The position numbers and the translations under genes are program-made. From assembly GCA_037127585.1 (NCBI GenBank), contig JBAXYB010000051.1:1-20848 (forward strand): DNA of 20,848 nt, written 5' to 3'. A model generated the notes under the pieces. It was not told the DNA's origin. It was given only the letters and a program-made list of their open reading frames with translations, and made no database searches. Positions 1-6,691 of the stretch are shown one piece after another (the first letter of the stretch is position 1; every line of letters starts with the position of its first letter). The stretch is from CAINDI01 sp037127585. Its GTDB lineage: Bacteria > Verrucomicrobiota > Verrucomicrobiia > Palsa-1439.

Positions 1-35
1 GTTGTATCAGTCCCCCGGTAAAAATCACGCACTAT

Positions 36-428
36 TTACACCACCGGCACTTTCATCTCGAACGGCGGGATGCGGACAAAGATGCGCTGGCCGGATTCAT
101 CGGTCCCGTGATAACTGCCTTCCGCCACACTATCGCTGCCGGTCACGTGGTAGCTGTTGTAGGAAAACGTCCCCCCGGGTTCGAGGCGCGGCCGCTTCCC
201 GACAATCGCTTCGCCTTCGAGAACGTATTTCTCGCCCGCCGCATCCGTGACGACCCATTTGCGATGGGTGAAGTTGACGGTGCGCTCGCTGTCGTTATGG
301 ATCGTGATGAAGTAGACGAATGGATGCGGCTGTTCCGGCCGCGCCGGCAATTCCGGGTGGTACTCCACCTGATCAATGCTGACCCACAATCCATCAATTT
401 CGACGGCCGGGGTGTTGGGAAATGCCAT
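36..428 (-). CDS. apaG: ApaG-domain protein (DUF525)
   Basis: This is a small beta-sandwich protein of the ApaG family, about 130 residues and close to the usual 125-130. The C-terminal two thirds carry the family pattern: an EGEAIVGKRPRLEPGG block (residues 71-86), then GSYHGTDESG (104-113) and the closing RIPPFEM (119-125). ApaG proteins are named after the cor/apa locus of enterobacteria, where mutations affect Co2+/Mg2+ efflux. The domain also occurs in F-box proteins, and its molecular role is unsettled. I chose ATG at 428. A TTG at 434 would add two residues, but neither start has a good Shine-Dalgarno site. The region just upstream (433-465) is one copy of a 33-bp repeat that recurs at 4526-4558, so the promoter may lie inside or beyond it. 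The gene is divergent from the following small ORF. Confidence 0.85.
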   Translation of the reverse strand: MAFPNTPAVEIDGLWVSIDQVEYHPELPARPEQPHPFVYFITIHNDSERTVNFTHRKWVVTDAAGEKYVLEGEAIVGKRPRLEPGGTFSYNSYHVTGSDSVAEGSYHGTDESGQRIFVRIPPFEMKVPVV

Positions 429-432
429 GCGC

Positions 433-465
433 AATTTTCTATCGCAGTTTGCCGGAATTTGAAAG
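433..465 (+). repeat. 33-bp dispersed repeat, copy 1
   Basis: These 33 bases, starting AATTTTCTATCGCAGTTT, recur at 4526-4558 with two substitutions in the same orientation. This copy lies immediately 5' of the ApaG-domain gene, which is read away from it. The second copy lies immediately 5' of the MFS gene. Confidence 0.85.
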
Positions 466-493
466 CGCTAGTGAGTTTCGCCATGTCTTACTG

Positions 494-742
494 ATGACTG
501 TTTCCCTAAGCTCCACCTCGCCGTCCGCCGGACTGCCTGCCGTAAATGTCAATTGTCAGTCGCTGACCCCCTTGGCCCCCTACGACCTCACCCGGTACGG
601 CTACGCTTCAATTCCAATTGAGACACCCGAAGGCCGGCAAGAATACCAACACCTCCAGCAAGAATTATCCGGCAAGGCGCAACTGCTACGCGCGCGATTA
701 CTCAAAGCTTACCAAGAGCTGTTAGCCTCCATCGCCCCGTAG
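494..742 (+). CDS. Small hypothetical protein, possibly not a gene
   Basis: This is an 82-residue open frame with no family that I recognise. The N-terminal half is rich in Ser, Pro and Leu. The C-terminal half (about residues 42-80) is charged and predicted helical, with a leucine-rich tail (QLLRARLLKAYQELLASIAP). It begins at ATG 494 without a visible Shine-Dalgarno site. Its stop codon (740-742) lies inside the left arm of the palindromic repeat at 739-790, so the repeat may have supplied the stop. A helical charged tail is compatible with a real protein, but the missing ribosome site and the position between two repeats keep confidence low. It is divergent from the ApaG-domain gene. Confidence 0.35.
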   Translation: MTVSLSSTSPSAGLPAVNVNCQSLTPLAPYDLTRYGYASIPIETPEGRQEYQHLQQELSGKAQLLRARLLKAYQELLASIAP

Positions 743-790
743 CCACGAGCGCCAGCGAGTGGACTCCGCTCGCTGGCGCTCGCGGCTACG
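739..790. repeat. Palindromic REP-like hairpin, copy 1
   Basis: Left arm 739-759 and right arm 769-789 are 21-nt inverted repeats with one mismatch around a 9-nt loop (tggactccg). The core 750-790 (41 nt) is repeated exactly at 4363-4403 in the same orientation. This is the form expected of a REP/BIME-type intergenic palindrome. It lies at the end of the small ORF and could also act as an RNA hairpin there. Confidence 0.85.
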
Positions 791-848
791 CCGGATTCCA
801 CCAAATCCGCCCCTTGTCCTTGACCGCCTCAGCTGCTCGCTGCGTACG

Positions 849-1193
849 TCACGCTGTTGGATCAGGACGGAAAATCTTCCCAGCGATGATCACCGCGACG
901 ATCCCGCTGACAAAGGCTAGACCGGCGGCAACAATCAGCCACCACTTCTGACCGTGTGCATATCCGACCAGCGCACCGAGACTCGCCAACATGGCCAGTC
1001 CATTGATGCAGTAACCGGCAATCTGCGCGGCAATTTGCAGCTTCCGCATGGCGAGGATGAATGACAAAACGCCAAACCACAGGCTAAATCCGATGCCCCA
1101 CGTCGCCCACTCCACCGTTGCCGGATAGAGGAACGCTGTCAGTGTCAGCAGAATCACCACCGCGCCGTGAATCAGTGCCAAGGCGAGTTTCAT
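849..1193 (-). CDS. Four-TM small membrane protein
   Basis: The product is 114 residues and almost wholly hydrophobic, with four apparent membrane helices (about residues 4-24, 30-48, 54-76 and 84-108) and a short polar C-terminus ending KIFRPDPTA. I do not recognise a named family. It is the last gene of the minus-strand operon: the SPFH gene stops 12 nt upstream, and an AAGGA Shine-Dalgarno-like site lies about 9-10 nt before the ATG, within the end of the SPFH gene. The context suggests a membrane partner of the SPFH protein, comparable in position to the membrane protein in Bacillus ydjGHI, though no sequence similarity is claimed. Confidence 0.7.
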   Translation of the reverse strand: MKLALALIHGAVVILLTLTAFLYPATVEWATWGIGFSLWFGVLSFILAMRKLQIAAQIAGYCINGLAMLASLGALVGYAHGQKWWLIVAAGLAFVSGIVAVIIAGKIFRPDPTA

Positions 1194-1205
1194 GGGATGT
1201 TTTCC

Positions 1206-2327
1206 TTACTTGGCAGTCGGTGGTACCGGTGGGGATTGCGCTGGAAGCGGTGGCGGCGCACCAAACAGGCTTGCCAGCTCCGGTACCGTCCCAGCCGCTT
1301 GCCAATTCGCCATGCCTTGACGCCAGACCAACGACGACGCGCTGAATGTTCCCGCTCCGAGCATCTGTTGCAGTGCAGGCAAGGCAAAAGGACCGGTCGT
1401 CTTACCATCCATCGCCACATGAAATTGCACGGTTGGCGGGGTCGGTGGCAATTGCGTGACCAGATGACCGGCCTGCTGCGCCATCTGTTGCCCAATGCCG
1501 GCTCCCACGGCCAAGCCGATACCGGCTTGCATCAAACCTGACCCACCGCCACCCTCGTTCGCCGCTGCCGTCTTCAAGACCTCCATGCTCCGGTCGTACT
1601 GGTAAATGTCGCGCCCCAACACATTCAACTCCGCCGCCTTCTCCTTGATCACCTTCAACCGCTGATAGCTCGGGTCTTCCTCCGGCACATTGACCGAGTG
1701 AAAGAAGAAATTCACCAACTCCAACCCGAACCTCGCAAACTCCACCTGAATCGCCTCCGCGCAATGCTTCGCCAGCGCGTCCAGATGCACCGCCGCTTCC
1801 AACACCGAAATCTTCTCTTGCACCAACGCCCGGCCCAGATTCACGTTCACCGTCTGAAGCACCACCCCCTTGAAATACTCCACGATCTGGTCGGCCGTGA
1901 ACACCTTCGCCGTACCGGTAATGCCTTCCAAGAACTGGCGCGGCTTGGCCACCCGAAACCCGAACTGCCCAAACGCCCGGACCGGCACCACGATCCCGTA
2001 TTTCGGGTCTTCTAGCTGGACGGGCCGGATGGTGCCCCATTTGTTATCGAGCTTGCTGATGAGATTGACGAACCACACTTCCGCTTGGAACGGCGACTCG
2101 CCGCCAAATGGCAGACTGACGAGCTTGGTCAACAGCGGGATGTTACCGGTATGCAGCGTGATCGTGCCCGACGGCACTTCATCGGCAATCTGGCCGCGAT
2201 AGACGAAGATCGCTACCTGCGCCGGTTTGACCACGAGTTGCGTGCCGAGCCGCAGATTCTCGGACGGGAATTTCCAAACGAACTCTTGGTCGTTGCCTTG
2301 AAAATGGACTACGTCAATGAGGGACAT
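1206..2327 (-). CDS. SPFH-domain protein (YdjI/virion-core type) with C-terminal GYF_2 domain
   Basis: The product has 373 residues. Residues 1-215 match the SPFH-like family often annotated as 'virion core protein' and typified by Bacillus YdjI. Visible family features are the FVWKFPSENLRLGTQLVV opening, the SPFQAEVWFVN and KWGT motifs (79-98), an AFG motif (118-120) and a VPVLxxA-like helix region. Residues 216-260 are helical, and 261-290 are Gly/Met/Gln-rich. Residues 302-355 form a GYF_2 (DUF4339-type) domain with TGPF, LVWRQGMANW and VPEL, followed by a Pro-rich tail. Many YdjI relatives instead carry a zinc ribbon at this end, so the GYF_2 end is noteworthy. SPFH proteins oligomerise on membranes, and YdjI relatives act in PspA-type envelope stress. 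The gene sits between the zinc-ribbon membrane gene and the four-TM gene, so a membrane complex is a reasonable inference. CAAGG before ATG 2327 is a modest ribosome site. Confidence 0.85.
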   Translation of the reverse strand: MSLIDVVHFQGNDQEFVWKFPSENLRLGTQLVVKPAQVAIFVYRGQIADEVPSGTITLHTGNIPLLTKLVSLPFGGESPFQAEVWFVNLISKLDNKWGTIRPVQLEDPKYGIVVPVRAFGQFGFRVAKPRQFLEGITGTAKVFTADQIVEYFKGVVLQTVNVNLGRALVQEKISVLEAAVHLDALAKHCAEAIQVEFARFGLELVNFFFHSVNVPEEDPSYQRLKVIKEKAAELNVLGRDIYQYDRSMEVLKTAAANEGGGGSGLMQAGIGLAVGAGIGQQMAQQAGHLVTQLPPTPPTVQFHVAMDGKTTGPFALPALQQMLGAGTFSASSLVWRQGMANWQAAGTVPELASLFGAPPPLPAQSPPVPPTAK

Positions 2328-2359
2328 ATGGCCTTGACTCTTTATCTATGAAGCAGAAG

Positions 2360-3265
2360 TCATTTCTTGGTTTTTAATTTACCCAGCGCATTCCGGTACG
2401 CCGGCCAATAACCGTAAGCTATTGTCAGTAATGCGATCAAAAGGACAACAATCACCCCGCCAATTTCGTTCGTTTTGCCTTTCGCAACCTCCTGCATACC
2501 ACCAACAGATCCTAAAAGGAAAATGGGACCTAGGATTCTGCAACCCCATATTTGTGCCCCACTTTTCAAAGCTTCCTTATTCGCCTGCTGCTTAGCATAA
2601 CTGGGATCTATTCTTAGCAAGAGCTGCACATATTTGACTTTTAACTGCTGAGCTTTTTTTACAGAACTAAAGGTTTCAGCCCATTCAATCCTCTCACAAA
2701 CCAATAGCCCTATTCGGCCCACCTCCTTGGTCGGAAGGTATTCCAAAGCCATGGCAAGCGCGGTTTCAAGAAGACGCAATCGGGCAACATGTTCATCTGC
2801 TGATCCGGGTAGTTTAACAAACTCAGCAAAGTGTCCTTGCAAGACTGGTAAAAACTGACCAACTGCGTTTGCAATCTCGAAACCAACGCGCTTTTTCATC
2901 GCCTCTTGGTTTTTGGCGAATTTAATCGCTGCTTTCCATGCGCTGATTGCCTCGCCAAATTTGAGATTCCCAATTGTTGAAGTCCAGATCAGACAGTTGC
3001 CTTTGTATAACCAGGCGTCTGCAAAAGCTGGCTCCTGCTTGATGATCTCATTCCAGAAGGTCATCGCCTCCTCATAGCTGCCACCTTCCTGCGCTGTCTC
3101 AGCAAGAAGCAGTGTGCCGGCAAACTTGTGCCCCTTTTGTTCCTCCAGTTTCGCTTCTGCCTCTTGCCGGGTAACGACAGAACCACAGTAAGTGCAGTTG
3201 ATTTGATTTTGTTCAGCGGTCAGATTCGCTGCCGCGCCACAACTTGGGCATAGTCCTTGGCTCAT
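2360..3265 (-). CDS. Zinc-ribbon, TPR-like protein with two C-terminal TM helices
   Basis: The product has 301 residues. The N-terminus is a zinc ribbon with two CxxC knuckles (Cys6, Cys9, Cys24, Cys27). A charged linker (34-48) follows, then a helical TPR-like region (about 50-125) in which EEAMTFWNEIIKQEPAFADAW resembles one TPR unit, and a helical middle of unknown type. Two hydrophobic helices (about 241-260 and 268-290) end the protein, with a basic tail. This places the ribbon and TPR on one side of the membrane, probably the cytoplasm. It is the middle gene of the operon, 32 nt before the SPFH gene. Zinc-ribbon membrane proteins next to YdjI-type SPFH genes are known from Bacillus (YdjG). 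The comparison is architectural only. The DNA is visibly richer in A+T than pnp or the exb genes, which may mean recent acquisition. Confidence 0.75.
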   Translation of the reverse strand: MSQGLCPSCGAAANLTAEQNQINCTYCGSVVTRQEAEAKLEEQKGHKFAGTLLLAETAQEGGSYEEAMTFWNEIIKQEPAFADAWLYKGNCLIWTSTIGNLKFGEAISAWKAAIKFAKNQEAMKKRVGFEIANAVGQFLPVLQGHFAEFVKLPGSADEHVARLRLLETALAMALEYLPTKEVGRIGLLVCERIEWAETFSSVKKAQQLKVKYVQLLLRIDPSYAKQQANKEALKSGAQIWGCRILGPIFLLGSVGGMQEVAKGKTNEIGGVIVVLLIALLTIAYGYWPAYRNALGKLKTKK

Positions 3266-3302
3266 AGTGTCATGCTTTCAATAATTCTGTTGATTTGAGC
3301 GG

Positions 3303-3533
3303 CTACAACTCTTTCTGGATATACGTAGTTGCCTGATCGATGGCATCTTTTCGCGCTTCGACATCAAGAATCCCGAAGCCATACAAAATGTCGCGTCCAC
3401 CGGCTTTAGGATTTGGGGTAATTGGCGGGGCGATTTCGACCAAATAGCACCCCCTTAGATCACTTACCGGAGGACAATAACCCACATCGTAAATGGAGTA
3501 TGGCCCGATTTGTTTAAGAATTTTTCTTTGCAA
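3303..3533 (-). CDS. Small hypothetical protein (76 aa), TTG start
   Basis: This is a small soluble protein, probably alpha/beta, with no recognised family. The visible segments are a basic N-terminus, a middle rich in Pro and Gly (EIAPPITPNPKAGGRD, about 33-48) and a helical C-terminus (VEARKDAIDQATTYIQKEL). There is no in-frame ATG. The start is inferred as TTG at 3533 because AAGGA lies at 3541-3545, seven nt before it, and a stop codon closes the frame just upstream. It follows the 96-aa gene by 16 nt and precedes the zinc-ribbon gene by 37 nt, which fits one transcript. The tail resembles a short DUF-like helper protein, but no function can be read from it. Confidence 0.6.
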   Translation of the reverse strand: MQRKILKQIGPYSIYDVGYCPPVSDLRGCYLVEIAPPITPNPKAGGRDILYGFGILDVEARKDAIDQATTYIQKEL

Positions 3534-3549
3534 ATTGTCATCCTTTCAA

Positions 3550-3840
3550 TCACTTGCTTATGATGATCTGGTTGACAGTTACTCGAACAGAAAGAGGATT
3601 CAGAAGAACACAACCAGCTCCATGCTTCGACTGGACTTCTGGAACAAATTGGCATTCAACCCACCCTTTTTGCTTCGCTGTTGCAACAAACCATTCTTTC
3701 ATTTTTTTGGCGATACGCTCTGCACTCTTGCCGGTCGCTTGATTGTATAGCCCAATGACACGATCGCTGGGGCAAAGCACGATGGCTTCTTTGGCGGCGT
3801 AGTCTTTAGTTTCAGGGAACTTTAGTTTTTTCCCAGGCAT
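3550..3840 (-). CDS. Small basic hypothetical protein (96 aa), first gene of SPFH operon
   Basis: This is a Lys-rich, soluble 96-residue protein. Residues 1-25 are basic and mixed, about 36-60 form a likely amphipathic helix (SAERIAKKMKEWFVATAKQK), and the C-terminal third contains two Cys (CQF, GCVLL) and ends in a hydrophobic beta-like stretch (VRVTVNQIII). I recognise no family. ATG 3840 has a strong ribosome site (GAGAGGA, about 5 nt before the start), the best in this operon, so this is probably its first gene. No convincing promoter was seen in the AT-rich stretch 3841-3900. Its base composition is AT-rich, like the two genes after it. Confidence 0.65.
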   Translation of the reverse strand: MPGKKLKFPETKDYAAKEAIVLCPSDRVIGLYNQATGKSAERIAKKMKEWFVATAKQKGWVECQFVPEVQSKHGAGCVLLNPLSVRVTVNQIIISK

Positions 3841-4200
3841 AGTTTTCCTCTCGCTTTCTTTTTTGTTTGGATTGTTCTGTGTTTTTTTGCCGTGTTCGTG
3901 GGTTACGTCACGACCACACTGATGACGGGGCTTGGTTGGCCTTCACCGGCTTCGGGTCGGTTCCCGTCACCTGTTTGTAATAGTTGAACGAGTTCGCCCG
4001 GCGCGCACCGGAAAGATTTTGGTGAACCGGAACTACAGCCGAGAGGCATGGAACTGCCTGTGAAGGCGGTGTGCCAATCAGATTCAGATGTCGTTCAGTT
4101 CCCATCGCGTTTTCATCAGACCACGGACATCAACCTCCCAGTCGAACGCTGCGCAGCATGAACGTGTGCCCACTCCATGTCAACAACGGACAGGCAACCG

Positions 4201-4239
4201 GTACTTGTGGACGGGTAGCTTGATACCGTCACCAAGTAC
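4201..4239. repeat. Bulged hairpin
   Basis: GTACTTG (4201-4207) pairs with CAAGTAC (4233-4239). Inside, GGGTA pairs imperfectly with TACCG around a gcttga loop, giving a roughly 15-bp bulged stem. No gene or U-run follows, so this is not an ordinary terminator. It may be an element end. Confidence 0.5.
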
Positions 4240-4321
4240 GAAGCGTCGGTGTGGCCCTACTGCGGTGTAGCCGCACTTCTCTGAAGCGCGATTCGTTTCG
4301 TCTATAGACGCTGGAAAACAC

Positions 4322-4342
4322 CAGCGGCTCACAGAGCCGCTG
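4322..4342. repeat. Short perfect palindrome
   Basis: CAGCGGCTC (4322-4330) and GAGCCGCTG (4334-4342) form a 9-bp perfect stem with a 3-nt loop. It lies 20 nt before the copied hairpin at 4363-4403 and is likely another REP-like unit of the same cluster. Confidence 0.6.
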
Positions 4343-4362
4343 CTACACCGGCCTGCCAAATA

Positions 4363-4403
4363 CGCCAGCGAGTGGACTCCGCTCGCTGGCGCTCGCGGCT
4401 ACG
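4363..4403. repeat. Palindromic REP-like hairpin, copy 2
   Basis: These 41 nt are identical to 750-790, including the loop, and in the same orientation. The outer left arm present in copy 1 is missing here, so this copy is truncated on its left side. Confidence 0.85.
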
Positions 4404-4452
4404 GAGTTGCAGATTTGTCGGACTCCGTTGGCTGACTGCGAACGCGAACGGC

Positions 4453-4468
4453 TCAGACTCAAGTCTGA
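4453..4468. repeat. Short perfect palindrome
   Basis: TCAGACT (4453-4459) and AGTCTGA (4462-4468) are perfect inverted repeats separated by CA. It is part of the hairpin cluster upstream of the MFS gene, and could also be a dyad operator, though nothing shows a regulator. Confidence 0.45.
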
Positions 4469-4525
4469 CCGCCACTTCTGGTTGCTTCCGCGTTGCCCGG
4501 GTATGACTAGGCCGGCCCAGAAACA

Positions 4526-4558
4526 AATTTTCTATCGCAGTTTACCGGGATTTGAAAG
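4526..4558 (+). repeat. 33-bp dispersed repeat, copy 2
   Basis: Second copy of the repeat at 433-465, with two substitutions and the same orientation. It ends 21 nt before the likely MFS start codon, so the MFS gene's transcription or ribosome site may use it. Confidence 0.85.
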
Positions 4559-4579
4559 AAATTGCGCGGCGTGAACGGC

Positions 4580-5796
4580 ATGTTCCGCTGGCAAAATACA
4601 TTCGCTGCGTTCCGGCATCCCAATTACCGGCTCTTCTTTGCCGGGCAATTGGTGTCGGTCATCGGCTCGTGGCTGCAGCAAGTCGCGATGGGTTGGCTCG
4701 TGTACGAGATGACTCATTCCACGGTCACGCTCGGCGTCGTGCGGTTTGCGGGGGCAATTCCGGTCACGCTCCTGACACTCGTGGCTGGCACACTGGCGGA
4801 CCGGGTCTCGAAACGCCGCGTCGTCATTTACACAGAAGCGGCGGCCATGCTCTTGGCGTTTGGGTTGGCGGCACTCGTGTTTTTCGGCGTGATCCAGATT
4901 TGGCACATCATCCTGATCAGCTTTCTCGAAGGCATTACCGACGCGTTCGACATCCCGACCCGGCAAAGTTTCATCGTGGAGATCGTCGGCAAGGAGGATT
5001 TGATGAACGCGCTGGCGCTCAACTCGTCGCTGTTCAACGGTGCGCGCTCCGTCGGACCGGCCTTGGCGGGGATCCTCATCGCCGTGGTCGGCATGGCCGG
5101 CTGCTTTTTCGTCAACGGCCTTTCGTACCTCGCGGTCGTCGGTGCGTACCTGGCGATGCGCTTGCCGGCGCAGCCAGTCCGTGTGGAAGGCCAATCGATG
5201 TGGCGCGAAACCCTTGAAGCTCAAGGTATGTCCGCGGCCAGCGCGTGTTGTGCGCGATCATTGCCCAGATCGCGGTCGTGAGTTTGTTTGGCTCGTTTCA
5301 CGTGTTGTTGCCGGTGTTCGCCAAGGACATCTTGCAGACCGGCGCGAGCGGGTTCGGCTACCTGATGGCCGCGCATGGCACGGGCGCGTTCTTGGGCGCG
5401 TTGACGTTGGCGTCCACCGGTAATTCGCCGCATCGGCGGAAATTCTTTTACGGCGGTTTGTTTGGGTGGAATGGCATGATGATTGTGTTCGCCTACTCCC
5501 ACGTTTACTGGCTCTCGGCGGCAACGCTCGTCGTGGCGGGGTTTTGTATGATGTTCTTTTTCGCAACGGCCAATACCGGCGTGCAATCGCGGGTGCCGGA
5601 TGCGTTGCGGGGGCGCGTGATGGGGATCTACTCGTTTGCGTTTATTGGCCTCTCGCCCTTTGGCAGTCTGTTGGCCGGCTGGCTGGCGCAGGTGACAAGC
5701 GCGCCATTTACTGTCACATTGGGAGCAAGCATATGTCTGATCGCCGGCCTGATCGGAATGCGCCGCATGACGCAACAACCAGAAGGAGCAAAATGA
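4580..5796 (+). pseudogene. MFS exporter (EntS/MFS_3-like), frameshifted
   Basis: Two adjacent frames together encode about 405 residues of a twelve-TM major facilitator with the EntS/MFS_3 pattern: an FRHPNYRLFFAGQLVS opening, the loop-2 motif GTLADRVSKRRV, and a later RVPDALRGRVMGIYSF stretch. The first frame (to 5281) stays homologous until about 5218 and then reads unrelated sequence. The family frame resumes at about 5224 (RYVRGQRVLCAII) in frame -1. This is what a single-base deletion near 5219-5223 would give. No slippery heptamer is visible, so programmed frameshifting is unlikely; a recent mutation or a sequencing indel explains it. Possible starts are TTG 4562, GTG 4571 and ATG 4580, and I prefer the ATG. 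Substrates of this family include siderophores and drugs. The end overlaps the next start (ATGA), so the two genes are coupled. Confidence 0.85.
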
Positions 5797-6617
5797 AAAC
5801 TATCGCCCTCTTCGTTCTAGCAACCGGGTTCGCTTTTGCTGCTGACCCCGACTTCGATACGTATTGGCGTGACGGGAAAGCGGAACTCGACGGATACCGG
5901 CTCACTGTCAGCCGGTACGGTCAGGAACGCGCTGGTCAAGCCGTGCTGATCTATGTCACCGAGCCGTTCAGCGAATCCAAACGCGTGAAGGCCGACCAGC
6001 CCGGGCCGGATACAATCGACGTGTTCAAGCTGAACATCGTCCGCGACTTTCAGACCGGGCTCTATGACTACAACACGATGGTCAGCGTCTTCGTGCGCAG
6101 CGCGGACTTGACGCCGGTCAAGATCAGTTTCAGCAGCGCCGAATGGTGCGGCCACGTGTATGAAGAACTCCTCTTTTACCCCGGCAAGATCACCGGCGAT
6201 TACTTTAGCTACTTCGAGGGCGAGACCGGCCCCCAGCAGCTCGATCGTCCCGCCGGCGGGATCGTCGAGGATGAATTGCTCATCGCGCTGCGCGGCCTGC
6301 GCGGAGCTTTTGGCGAACGCAAAGCCGTGCCGTTCTTACCGGGGGTCTTATTCAGCCGGCTCGCGCACAAGCCGTTGGTTTGGACAACGGCGGATATTTC
6401 GTGCGCTGGCAATGTTTACACGGTTAAAATCGCCGATGGTCGCACCGGCAAGTTCACCGTGGAGGAAGCGTACCCGCATCGAATCCTGCGGTGGGAATTG
6501 CTGCCGGACGTCAAAGCCGAACTCACCGGCACGATCCGCGTCCCCTACTGGCAACTCCACCGTAACGGCGACGAGAAATATCTGAAGGAACTCGGGTTGA
6601 AGCCGACGGTGGAATGA
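5793..6617 (+). CDS. Exported protein of unknown function
   Basis: The product is 274 residues. A signal peptide (residues 1-16, cleavage after AFA) is followed by a soluble, beta-rich protein. Recurrent features are YWRDGKAELDGYRLT near the mature N-terminus, VTEPFSESKRVKADQ, the SSAEWCGHVYEELLFYPG block, and EEAYPHRILRWE near the C-terminus. From memory, similar proteins are frequent in Planctomycetes and Verrucomicrobia and are sometimes labelled 'septum formation inhibitor Maf', although nothing in the sequence resembles true Maf. The start is clear: ATG 5793 is preceded by GAAGGAG (about 4 nt away) and overlaps the MFS stop codon as ATGA, so translation is coupled to the exporter. A likely periplasmic location next to a transporter suggests a joint role, but none is known. 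Confidence 0.8.
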   Translation: MKTIALFVLATGFAFAADPDFDTYWRDGKAELDGYRLTVSRYGQERAGQAVLIYVTEPFSESKRVKADQPGPDTIDVFKLNIVRDFQTGLYDYNTMVSVFVRSADLTPVKISFSSAEWCGHVYEELLFYPGKITGDYFSYFEGETGPQQLDRPAGGIVEDELLIALRGLRGAFGERKAVPFLPGVLFSRLAHKPLVWTTADISCAGNVYTVKIADGRTGKFTVEEAYPHRILRWELLPDVKAELTGTIRVPYWQLHRNGDEKYLKELGLKPTVE

Positions 6618-6622
6618 GGCGT

Positions 6623-6691
6623 GGGAGGGCGAGGCTCCCGCCGAGCCGCGAGGGACATCGAACATCGGCTCGGCGGGAGCCTCGCCCTCCC
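6623..6691. repeat. Perfect 25-bp inverted repeat (hairpin element)
   Basis: Arms 6623-6647 and 6667-6691 are exact inverted repeats of 25 nt, very GC-rich, around a 19-nt loop. It lies in the 133-bp gap between the exported-protein gene and the UDP-sugar dehydrogenase gene. A palindrome of this length is more like a dispersed REP/MITE-type unit than an ordinary terminator, although GGCGTTTTGG follows it and it may also stop transcription. Confidence 0.8.

Larger units (their letters stand above)
3841..4579. other. Gene-poor repeat region between SPFH operon and MFS gene
   Basis: No convincing gene is present in this 739-bp stretch. Positions 3841-3900 are AT-rich and should contain the SPFH-operon promoter. 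From about 3905 the composition returns to high GC. A 65-codon minus-strand open frame (4105-3908) has no ribosome site or recognisable domain. The rest is a run of hairpins: 4201-4239, 4322-4342, 4363-4403 and 4453-4468, then the 33-bp repeat at 4526-4558. This looks like an accumulation of palindromic intergenic elements or the remains of a mobile insertion. Confidence 0.6.

Noticed and set aside
3908..4105. 65-codon minus-strand frame in the repeat region
   Set aside because: No ribosome site, no domain, and it lies among dispersed hairpins; more likely repeat-derived than a gene.
4088..4270. 60-codon plus-strand frame
   Set aside because: Covers the 4201-4239 hairpin, has Arg/Thr/Ser-biased composition and no initiation signal.
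4532..5224. 230-codon minus-strand frame opposite the MFS gene
   Set aside because: Its composition (His, Arg, Asp-rich) is what the reverse strand of a high-GC TM gene gives; the MFS frame has clear homology.
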